Source: Phalacrocorax aristotelis
Taxonomy: Eukaryota > Chordata > Aves > Suliformes > Phalacrocoracidae
Reading direction: 5' to 3'
Length of the DNA stretch: 64,000 nt
NCBI RefSeq assembly: GCF_949628215.1
Contig: NC_134280.1
Coordinates: 50,804,621-50,868,620, forward strand
Within the stretch, counting starts at the first letter, position 1, and each line of letters opens with the position of its first letter. The position numbers and the translations under genes were made by a program. This document shows, piece by piece, positions 25,143 through 34,965 of the stretch. Under the pieces are notes generated by a model. That model did no database searches. It was not told the DNA's origin and saw only the letters and a program-made list of their open reading frames with translations.

Positions 25143-25567
25143 TTCTGTCTCCCTGGGGCCCGGTTTACGGACATCACTAGGAAAATTCCTAGTCTGGTAT
25201 GGCCCTCGGACTATTACCCATTACTGTTCTTCCATGTGGGAGGTGAGGAAGCTGCAATATGCAGTCCCATGGCAATCAAAAGAGACTTCAGGGCCTTGGG
25301 ATGGCTAGTAAGGGACTCTGGAGCACAAGTTATTTCCTCCTCTGTCCTTCCAGTTGCAGGCAGCGACACTGGAAGGAACAGATGAGCCCAATCTATTAAC
25401 GCATGGCTCTGTGACTAGTGTCATTGACACAATTTTTTTTTTTTTTATAATGGGATGGCCTACACGGCACCGGCCTGCTGGCATCAGATGGGATTTACCT
25501 TTCTGAAAGGGGGAAGAGGGTATTTGCTCATGAACTAGCATGGCTCATTGACAGAGCTTTAAACTAG
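25143..25567 (+). pseudogene. CR1 ORF1 remnant, esterase-like C-terminal part
   Basis: Translation from 25143 gives a recognisable CR1 ORF1 tail: a CLPGAR motif, then DYYP and FHVG, then RDFRALG, then SGAQVISSSVLPVAGSD. It breaks at a stop at 25383 and further stops, passes a long T run (25432-25446) that shifts the frame, and resumes with ASDGIYLSERGKRVF and LIDRALN before a stop at 25565-25567. In intact CR1 elements this region is an SGNH-type esterase thought to act with the ribonucleoprotein or membranes. The GDS serine segment would lie upstream and I cannot see it. The Asp of the DGI.L segment is still present. It is non-functional because of stops and the frameshift. Confidence 0.8.
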
Positions 25568-25668
25568 ACTTGAAGGGAGAGGGAGAACATATCAGGCGTG
25601 CCTGAGACAAGCTGTGAGACGACACACCAAGGACAGAGGGACGGGGTACTAGCGAGGGCACTCAGCCT

Positions 25669-28140
25669 GTGTCTCTGAGACGCACTGGCTTCACTGGAAC
25701 ACTGTTGAAGTTGTACAGAGATGAGCTAGGGACTGAGGTAGTAGGAGCCAAGAGGGGAACACTGGTGGAATACCTCAGAGGAATTAAAGGCTGTTCCTCT
25801 AAGAAGGTGACACGAACAACAGCCCAGCTGAACTGTCTCTGCACAAATGGAGGCAGCATGGGTAATAAACAGGAGGAGCTGGAAGCCACTGTGCAGCTGG
25901 AAATTTATGATATAGTCGCCATCACAGAAACATGGTGGGATGACTCACACAACTGGAGTGCTGCAATGGATGGGTAACAGGCAAATCAGGAGAGGTGGCG
26001 GGGTAGCTCTGTATGTTAGGGGGTGTTTGGATTGTCTAGAGCTTAATGATGGTGATGATAGGGTTGAGTGTTTATGGGTAAGAACCAGGGAGAAGGCCAG
26101 CAAGGCAGATATCATGGTAGGAAACTGTTAAAGACCACCCAACCAGCATGAAGAGGCAGATGAAGCATTCTATAAGCAGCTGGGAGAAGCCTCACGATTG
26201 CTAGCCCTTGTCCTCATGGGGGATTTCATTCTACCGGATGTCTGCTGGAAATACAATAGAGCAGAGAGGAAACCATCTAGGAGGTTCCTGGAGTGTGCAG
26301 AAGATAACTTCCTGACACAGCTGGTGAGTGAGCCAACTAGGGAAGGTGCCCCGCTGGACCTGTTGTTTGTGAACAGAGAAGGACTTGTGGGTGATGTGAT
26401 GGCTGGAAGCCATCTTGGGCACAGTGATCACAAAATGACAGAGTTTTTGATTATCGGAGAAGTAAGGAGGGGGGGTCAGCAGAACTGCCACCTTGGACTT
26501 CCAGAGGGCAGACTTCAGCCTGTTCAGGGCACTGTTTGGGAGAGTCCCTTGGGAGACAGTCCTGAAGGGCAAAGGAGTCCAGAAAGGCTGAAAATTCTTC
26601 AAGGAGGAAGTCTTCAAGGCGCAAGAGCAGGCTGTCCTCATGTGCCAAAAGGTGAGCTGGCAGGCAAAAAGACTGGCCTGGCTGAATAGAGAGGTTTGGC
26701 TGGAACTCAGGAGAAAAAGGAAAGTTTATGACCTTTGGAAGAAGGGGCAGGCAAGTCAGGAGGACTACAAAGGTATAGCAAGGTTATGCAGGGAGAAAAT
26801 TAGAAGGGCCAAAGCCCAGCTAGAATTTCATCTGGCTACTGCAGTAAAAGACAGTAAAAAACACTTCTATAAATACATTAGTAACAAAAGGCAGGCTGAG
26901 AAGAATCTCCACCCTTTATTGGATGTGGGAAGAACATAGTGACAAAGGATGAGGAAAAGGCTGAGGTACTTAATGCCTCTTTGCCTCAGTCTTTACTAGT
27001 AAAACCAGTTGTTCTCTGGGTACCCAGCCCCCTGAGCTGGAAGACAGGGATGGGGAGCAGAATGAAGTCCCCATAATCCAAGGGGAAATGCTAAGCAATC
27101 TGCTACACCACCTAGATACACAGAAATCTGTGGGGCAGGATGGGATCCACCCAAGAGTACTGAAGGAACTGGCGGAAGTGCTCACCAAGCCACTTTCAGT
27201 CACTTAGCAGCAGTCCTGGCTAACGGGGGAGGTCCCAGTTGACTGGAGGTTAGCAAATGTGATGCCCATCTACAAGACGGGCTGAAAGGAGAATGTGGGG
27301 AACTACAGGCCTGTCAGCCTGATCTCGGTGCTGGGGAAGGTTATGGAGCCACCTTGAGTGCCATCATGTGGCACATACAGGACAACCAGGTGATCAGGCC
27401 CACTCAGCATGGGATTAGGAAAGCCAAGTTCTACTTAACCAACCTGATCTCCTTCTATGACAAGGTGACCCACTTAGTGGATGAGGGAAAGTCTGTGGAT
27501 GTTGTCTATGTAGGCTTTAGTAAAGCCTTTGACACCATTTCCCACAGCATCCTCCTGGAGAAACTGGCTGCTCATGACTTGGATGGGTGGGGTTGCTGGT
27601 CGATAGCTGGCTGAATATGAGCCAGCAGCGTGCCCAGGTGGCCAAGAAGGCCAACAGCATCCTGGCTTGTATCAGGAATAGTGTGGCCAGCAGGGGTAGG
27701 GAAGTGATTGTCCCCCTGTACTTGGCACAGGTGAGGCCACATGTCACCTACTGTGTTCAGTTTTGGCCCTGTCATTACAAGAAAGACACTGAGCTGCTGG
27801 AGCGTGTCCAGAGAAGAGCAATGAAGCTGGTGAAGGGTCTGGAGAGCAAGTCTTATGAGGAGTAGCTGAGGGAGCTGGGGTTGTTTAGTCTGGAGAAGAA
27901 GAGGCTGAGGGGAGACTTTATTGCTCTCTGCAACTATCTGAAAGGAGGCTGTAGTGAGGTGGGGGTAGGTCTCTTCTCCCTAGTAACAAGCAATAGGATG
28001 AGAGGAAATTACCTCAACCTGCACCAGGGAGGTTTAGATTGGGTATTAGGAAATATTACTTCACTGAAAGGGTTGCCAGGGATTGGAACAGGCTGCCCAG
28101 GGAAGTGGTTGAGTCACCATCCTTGGACGTATTTAAAAGA
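25669..28140 (+). pseudogene. CR1 ORF2 remnant (endonuclease and reverse transcriptase), inactivated
   Basis: ORF2 encodes an APE-type endonuclease followed by a reverse transcriptase. Endonuclease pieces are clear: SMGNKQEELEA and ITETWWDDSH (about 25856-25955), RRGGGVALYVRG (about 25990), LMGDFILPDVCW (about 26215-26250), then LDLLFVNREG and LGHSDHK (about 26355-26435). The linker follows (WLNREVWLELRRKRKVYDLW, about 26682). RT pieces include NYRPVSLIS (about 27303), VDVVYVGFSKAFDTISH (about 27497-27547) and the C-terminal [19 protein letters not shown]. The first catalytic Asp of motif A is changed to Gly. The segment that should carry motif B and the FADD motif is missing at about 27590. 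The frame changes at least five times. Confidence 0.9.
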
Positions 28141-28259
28141 TGTTTGGATGTGGTGCTTAGGGACATGGTTTAGTGGTAAAGTGGCAGTGTTAGGTTTATG
28201 GTTGAACTCAATGATCTTAAAAGTCTCTTCCAACCTATATGATTCTGTGTATTCTGTGT

Positions 28260-30390
28260 ATAATAGAGTGTTCTGCTTTTTATCCTTCTATCAAGACAAC
28301 ATTTGACAAGCTAGCTCCAGAATGATTTAATTTAGAGGCATTTCCAGCACACATGATAAAAACTTTCTCATCACCATACAACCTCCTTAGCATGATCTGG
28401 GAAAGTATTATATATCCTGTTTTTTTAATACATGAAATTTGCAGATAAATAAAGGAGAAGTGGGTGGCATTTAAATGCATTGCCTTTTTTTTTATTACTG
28501 CTATGTTTTTTTAAGAGTATGAAACACCTTTTATCTCAAGGGTGTTGGCCCAAACCTAGCCTGGGTTTGTAGCATGCATTTTGTTCTCTGCGATCCCTGC
28601 GGCTTTGGACAATGGCACAGTTTGAACTCAGCTCTGTTCATGGCAGAGAAGTCCATGAAGCTCCCAAGAGCTTCCCCCAAGGACTCTGTGGGACATATAT
28701 GCTGAGGCCTACCTACCACAGTCATGGCAACTGTAGATCAAGATTTAGATGTAAAATCAAAAGACCGTCAAGCACTCTTACAGCTTGTAAAACCATAAAT
28801 AAGGAAGGTAAACAATGAGGCATATAGGTACACTTGCTTTATGTGCAGATTTGGGTGCTTGAACCAAAGCTTCAAATTGGCTGAACAGTTAAACAAAACT
28901 GTCATTGTATGCATTCGAGTCATTCAATGTCATTGAAGTCAGTGAATTATTATGTTAAACGGGATGGTGGTGTCTTGATACTTCAGCATTCTCATAAAAG
29001 CCTATTTTCTTTAGTGGGGCATGCAAGTGGAATATTTATGAATGCTCTTTATAGTGTTAACGTGATCCCTTGATATTAAAGTAGTTGTTACCTCCTTCTG
29101 CTTAACAAAACCAGAAGATTAAAACAAGATGTGTAGTCATACATGGAACAGAAAGATTCCCATTAATATCAGGTCAGACGTTTCATTTTTCAACTCTTTG
29201 GAAGTGGCACCTGCTAAAATAGAGTGGTGTGTTGCAGGATGCTTTATATTGCATAAATGTAGCAGGAACTGGTTTTGCCATTAGGGGTGGATTATTGTAA
29301 CAGTAGTTTCCTGATGACTTCATAGTAAATTCCAGCTGCCCGAACAGTTATTTTCCAGAAGAGGTTATCTGTAGTACACTTGCACAAAATTACACTTTAA
29401 AAAGGCACTCATAATTCCCTTGGGACTTATAAACCAAACCTTTTGTCAAATTCTTAGTAAACAGAATTCTTTGTTTTCATTCTGTGGCAGTGGTAACAGT
29501 AGGGGCACTACTGTAATTTGTGATTCTGGATTAAACAAATAATAATTACTTTATGCAGGGCAAGAGAAATGGAAGTCTGCAGTGCAAGCTTGCTTTCATG
29601 AAGGGATAGATAACACAGTGGTTCTCAAATGTTTTATTTCTAGAGAATTTTTAGGCTGGTGACATGAGAGTAAGGGCATACAGATTGCAATACCCTACCT
29701 GAAAAAGCACTCCTCCCTGTCCAGTGGAGCTGTTTGAAGGCATGGGTAGTCACAGAGCAGGAAAGGATGCTGGTTGAGGAGCTGGCCTAAGGGAGTAGAG
29801 ATTCATTTTTGTATGGGATGTTGATATATAGAGGTGTATATCTTTCCTAGAGCAAATCTGGATTGATTACTGTTGTTTGGGGTGTCTTTTGTTTTGTTTT
29901 TAAATGGTAGCCTAATTGCTTGGGCAAGCTCTTTGGGTAATGTCTTGAAGGCTGCGTTCGAAATCATCATGCCTAGTCACACAATTCAAAGGGTCCTTCC
30001 CAGAATTAAGAAGCCATAATTAATATGCAGTCAAACATTTCTAGCAACTGCTGTATTTGAAATGCTTATTAATATATATTTAATGAAGAATAAACGATCC
30101 TATCATGGACTCTTCAATAATCTTGTAGCAGGAAAATAAAATCTTGGAGTTTGGTACCAGTTTGTCAGACCCTAAGAACATCAAATAACTATTCTCTGCC
30201 AATTTCTTTCTAGCAGATTACAGTATTCTGCAGGGATTTTTAGTAACATATTGTTCCAAGGATCATTTAATTTTAGTAATGATCTTTATTAGCTGTATTA
30301 CTCTACATATGTTGAAAAACTTCTGCGGTTTTTAATGAACTTTCACAACATGTCTGTGAATTGAATAGCTTACAATAGTCACTCTCACTT
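28260..30390. other. Intron sequence, nothing recognised
   Basis: AT-rich DNA between the long CR1 and the solo LTR. No exon-like frame, repeat family or RNA gene is seen. Confidence 0.6.
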
Positions 30391-30392
30391 TG

Positions 30393-31535
30393 TGTTGTGT
30401 TGATGGTAAGAGTCTGAGGATTGGCTGGGGGAGACCCTGCCATTGAGTCATGAGGTTCAGACAGGACCCCCTTGCTTTCTAAACTCCTCCTCAGAGAGGA
30501 GTCTAGGTGCGGCTAAGTCCAGTCTTAGTCTTAGACTTGGTCAACGGTTTATTATCTAAGGGTTGTAGAAGTAACCACTCATCAGAGTATTTGTTATTAA
30601 TAACTAATTTGCCAGATACCCTGGCCGGTAGAGTTCAATGAGAACAATCACTGCTAGATCAATGAATAGTACAATTTATTAAAGCAACAGATACACAGGA
30701 TTACCGGTGATAAGATTGCTGGTTACAAGACACACACAAATACTAAGAAGATGAGTAACACTGCTAGGATACAAATGCATTAAGCAAATATGAAGCATTG
30801 GAGATTTAAAGTGAAGCTATAGAGAGGTTTCTAAGTTTTCCCGGGGAAACAGGTGGTATACCCAGATGTTTTGATCTTACCCAGAGGCGTCCCAGTAGGG
30901 GGGAAGGAGGCTCACCCTGTCAACTGGTCCCAGAAGTCAGAGCGGTACGTGATGGTATCTTCCCCAACACCCTCTTTCTCTTCACGCATTTTATATTATT
31001 TTTTACCTTTCAGGTGGAGCTTGAGTGACTCTAGTCATACACACCTTTATTATGATTGGTGTAGAATTTCCTCGCTTTACTTTTACAAGCATAGACTAGA
31101 AGAAATTCAAAGCGCAGGCCCAGTGAGGGGTGGTCGCACCTTAGGGGCGGGTAGCTTTTGGGATGGAGGTGTGTTTTGGTATTATAATGATATTATGATG
31201 AGCAAAGTTCACCAAAACGACAGCATTTTGTCAAAAGTATGATGGACTGTTGGCCCAGGGTGGCAAATATGCAGCATACCAGCTCCATGGTACCTTGAGT
31301 TCCCATTTATCACAGAGCCTGGCCACGATGCCTCCGTACCACTCCACCCTCCAGACAACTCCTCTTAGAGCCAGTACGCCAAGTTCTCCTAGCATTGCCA
31401 ACATCTGTGGTTACTAGGGAACTTCTGTGGAATGGATTCCTCACATAGCAGCTGTGCTTCACCCTGACAGCTTCTTCAATGCTGTACCCCTTTTCTAAGT
31501 TTAATTTCTAGGTCACCTCCAGCAATTATTCCACA
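30393..31535 (-). mobile_element. Solo LTR of an endogenous retrovirus (ERVL-like), antisense
   Basis: About 1.14 kb with TG...CA ends, lying antisense to LRRC56. On the minus strand it has a TATAAAA box (30989-30995) and, about 310 bases further on, an AATAAA polyadenylation signal (30675-30680). It ends in the CAACACAACA expected of an LTR edge. The 7-base string CACTTTG flanks both sides (30386-30392 and 31534-31540). This gives a 5-base target duplication, read either as CTTTG with these borders or as CACTT with borders 30391-31533. Five-base duplications are usual for ERVL-type elements. No viral gene or second LTR is present, so it is probably a recombination product. The family is assigned by structure only. 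Confidence 0.8.
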
Positions 31536-34500
31536 CTTTGGGAAGGAGAGTGGCAGCAGTGGGGGAAGTTGATAGATGAGCTGTTCACAGAATTAAAGAT
31601 CTTCCATCTCACTGGTCTGGTCATTGATTTCTCCTGCACTCACTGATTATCTGTTTCTAGTTATCCACATGTGTAAGAGCCTGCCAAGTCAAGACGCATG
31701 ATGCAAAAACTAATCCATTTATTTTCATTCTTTTATTCTTCTTAATGTACATATGCCGGACAACGCACCACACACACATCCCCACCCTTTTTTTTTTTTT
31801 TTTTTTTTTTCCCCTTCCATCTTCTCTTTCCCTGACACTGTCATCTACTTACTGGGGTTGCTTTACTCTCTCATTGAATTCATTGAAGGCTTGCATTAGG
31901 TGCAGGCAGCTTCTATCCTTGTTGGTCCCACAAAGTCTTGCAGGAATGATCTGTATTACCATTCAGCATATAAATCCAACATATATCAAATGCAGCTATC
32001 TTTTCTGTGGAGTAATCTTCAGGTTCATGACTTCTCAGACCTCCTTAATGACAATGAAGTCTCTCCAGTCCCTGTAAACTGTCCCACTGAGGCTAACATT
32101 AGTTTGCGTCAGTGGTTGCTTGTCCTGTGCATTTGACAGGCCTATAGATTTCTCATTTGCTTTTTAGCATTTTAAATGAGTGGGCAAGGTGTCTTCACTG
32201 GAATGATTTTATGTGTCTCAGTAAGTCAAGTTTTGTTTGCTGACAATAACTCAATTTGATCCCAGACAATTTGTAATAGAAATACTTCTCACTAATCATA
32301 TGTTACAGTCATTACAAGCAGCAGATCAATAGCAGGAAGTATAGAATTGGAAGTGTTACTTCACATATTAAGCCACAAATAGATCTCCCTGTCAAACCTT
32401 AAGTAAGTGCTGTATCAACACGTATTTCAAAGATTGGAGGATGTTCTGAAATGTAATAGTGGTGGACTGAAGAAAGAAGAACAATAATCTGTTTTATACA
32501 AGTGTATTAACTCTTTACAGCCCAAATCTACACAATCCTGCTATTATCTTGTTATGTATTGCACTCAAACATTACATCAGTGATATCTGACTATTGCCCC
32601 ACTTGGATCTGAAAACATATAGGATTATCTCTAGATACTAATGATCCTCAGCTGAATTAGGAGGGACCACCAGTACTTGCACACAATCCAACACAAGTCT
32701 TGTGCAACTGTCAAAGTATTCCAGCATTTATATGGCAGATATTCTAATCCAAGTCAGTTATTGACCAAAATAGTTCTTAGGAAAATAAAGACAACACCAG
32801 AAGACCTTGATATCACATAAGATTCTTGAATTTCCTTGACAACTGATGACTGTTGCAACTCAGTGTACTGACTAAATCATACCTACCTGCTCTGAAGAAA
32901 GTACAGGAGAAAAATCTGTGAAATTCTAGAATTCTTTTGGAAAAGACACATAATAGAAATTTATGGTTTGTAGTTTTAATTCCAAAAACTAAGACACATA
33001 GTGTTTTGAGATCACTTTTCCTTCTTAATGGGCAGAAGTATGAAAGCTGTCCTTATACTACTGTGGGCACACTGAGGTTTTAGGAGCTGCAAATGTCATT
33101 GCTCAATTCACTTTATGGTGTTTTTTTTTATAAGCCATTAAGAAAGATTGAAAGTAGTAATGTGTCTCTGAGGTATTTGTTCTTAAATATGTTTTTTTTT
33201 TTAAGCATTGAACATCATTGTGGCTCAGATGTAGCACATTTGAGAAGTCAACTTCTTCTCTAGGAGTGCTTGCCAGGTACATGCAGTGATCTGGGAAAAA
33301 TATTTTTTGCTTTCTGTGGGTTGCCTCACCCCTGATAAGCATATGGAAGGAGCACTTAGGAGTGTGAGGTTTTGGTCCTCTCTTCCTAATGCCAGGAGGC
33401 CCAGCAGGGACAGGTTTGGTGGATTGCTATTTGTTGTTGTTGTTGATAAGGGCTTTTTTTTTTTTTTTACAATACTGAGTCTTTTGAATTTTTTTGCTAG
33501 TGCAGAGATAAAGACTTTTGATGATGTGAGTAGTCAGAGCAAGAAGTCTGTTTGTTGTAAACCTCTCTCACCTATTAACCAGTCAGTCCTCTTGAGTAGA
33601 GATGATTGAGCAGTCAGAACTTCTATTTTTCCTAACAGAAATCACTCCTGTGTTTAACTGCTTATTAGTATGAGGGGGAAGAAAGGTGGTAATTCTCAGG
33701 TCTTGGCCACCACTGAAGCCTTGTCAGCCAGTTATGATTAGCTTGATTATTTAATTACTTTTCCAGCACTAAGAATAAGTATCGCTTCACAGTGGAGAGC
33801 AGAGGAAAACTGCAGGTGTGTCTTCGGCAGAGCGAGAATGATTTTCTCTAGTCTAGCCTTTTGTTGTTACAGCAATGTTTCCAGCTATGATACTTCCTTG
33901 CTGCCAAGTGGTAGTAAATAGCTGTATAAATCATAGTAATGCTTGTACCATTCGGGTACAGCCGATTGCTTTTTGATTCTAACAGGTATACATATGCTTA
34001 TTCTCATATTTCAAAGTTAATTGTTAGTATTTGGAAAAGCAATAGCTTTGGGAATTGAAGAATGGATGCTTCTGAAGTGCTTCATCCTCAGACTTTGGAT
34101 TTCATTCCTCACTTGAAGCATACATGGTTTTGTTTAAATTGTGTTTTAATTTTATTTTCTCCAAGACTCTCTTCAGAACTAGAAGTCAGTAGCCATGGCC
34201 TGTCTGACCCAGAGGTCAGTCATTAACAGAGCAGGTATGTTTAATTTAGGGCAGCAAATACAGGCTGCTGCTGTCCATGCTACCTACAGGCAGAGCTCAA
34301 AATGCTGAGGAGAAGTGGTGACATGTCTTGGTGCTGGCACTTGCAGCCAGGAGCCTGGCAGAGTTTTGCTGAGTGCTGTTCACATTTCTTAAGAGGGGAT
34401 GATGAGTAGGTAGGAGGCCCTCATCGATAGGAAGTTCATTGCCACCAGAGAAGGGTAAGTGGAGTAGTGAGAAGACTGGAAAGGACTAGTGGCCTGAGTT

Positions 34501-34800
34501 GTTTGTTCTTGACTACCTTCTTTGCACAGAGACATAGGTATGCCTGGCTTTTTGTAAATGATACTTTGCTGTAAAAGCTTGCACTCAAAGCTGAATGAGA
34601 TGTGGGATTAGGATAGCTCTTGAGGATGAAGAAAAGGAAGAACATATGTCATGCATTGCTTTGTGTTCTTTCTGATTAGAAAGACCTGTATCTCCATAGG
34701 CACTTGCTGACTTGCAATGGGAGTCAAAATAGATTTTGCGAAAGGGAAAATAATAAATACGGGGGAAAAATCAGACTGCTTGTTATCTTTTTGTTCAAAG
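31536..34800. other. Intron sequence up to the LRRC56 start-codon exon
   Basis: It has a CA-rich patch (31768-31777) followed by a 23-base T run (31788-31810), further short T runs and a GTT repeat near 33429-33443. No gene or transposon is recognised. Confidence 0.6.
31788..31810. repeat. Poly-T homopolymer run
   Basis: Twenty-three T bases directly after a CA-rich patch. No antisense retrogene body is recognisable beside it. Confidence 0.9.
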
Positions 34801-34809
34801 CATATTGAG

Positions 34810-34965
34810 ATGGACCTGAAGCGGAATTCTGGCAGAGTTTCTTGTCCAGCCTCAGCTGCAGTCCGGGTGACTGATTTGAGTTGGCGAGGCAACCTAAATC
34901 CCAATCCGCTGGTTAAAGATGACGGAGAGCTACTTATGGATGAATACCTTTCCCCCAGGAAACTG
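34810..34965 (+). CDS. LRRC56: LRRC56 coding exon 1 (residues 1-52)
   Basis: LRRC56 is a leucine-rich-repeat protein, the counterpart of Chlamydomonas ODA8. It helps assemble outer dynein arms and deliver them by intraflagellar transport to motile cilia; loss causes primary ciliary dyskinesia in people. The exon begins at 34801 after a T-rich acceptor ending in AAAG, and the ATG at 34810 has G at -3 and +4. It encodes 52 codons in phase 0, starting MDLKRNSG. The family hallmark VRVTDLSWRG lies at residues 18-27 and EYLSPRKL at 45-52. The donor is CTG followed by GTGAGT at 34966. The start agrees with the mammalian protein, which also begins MDL shortly before a VRV..LSW segment. An in-frame ATG at 34717 with no stop before 34810 exists, but it lies in what I read as intron. 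The assignment rests on remembered family sequence plus all three exons. Confidence 0.85.

Larger units (their letters stand above)
25143..28259 (+). mobile_element. CR1: Long CR1 LINE with ORF1 and ORF2 remnants
   Basis: About 3.1 kb in the same orientation as LRRC56. It runs from the middle of the ORF1 esterase segment, through ORF2 endonuclease and broken reverse transcriptase, to the 3-prime end. There the CR1 end block precedes two 9-base tail units (ATTCTGTGT) at 28242-28259. Most genomic CR1 copies are truncated to a few hundred bases, so this one is unusually long. Many stops, frameshifts and an internal deletion make it dead. The 5-prime edge is where similarity becomes recognisable; the true edge may lie some tens of bases earlier. 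Confidence 0.93.
18343..34800 (+). other. LRRC56: Presumed intron 1 of LRRC56
   Basis: About 16.5 kb from the candidate donor at 18343 to the acceptor AG at 34799-34800, which has a T-rich tract before it. It contains two opposed old CR1 relics, a duplicated 37-bp segment, a long CR1, a solo LTR and homopolymer runs. The rest (roughly 18.5-21.1, 21.6-24.9, 28.3-30.4 and 31.5-34.8 kb) shows nothing I recognise. Confidence 0.5.

Noticed and set aside
26231-26641. 136-codon minus-strand frame (and similar minus-strand frames at 50833-51267 and 51628-52164)
   Set aside because: These are antisense shadows of CR1 ORF2.
33103-33342. Minus-strand 79-codon frame near T runs
   Set aside because: Low-complexity context and no domain; treated as chance.
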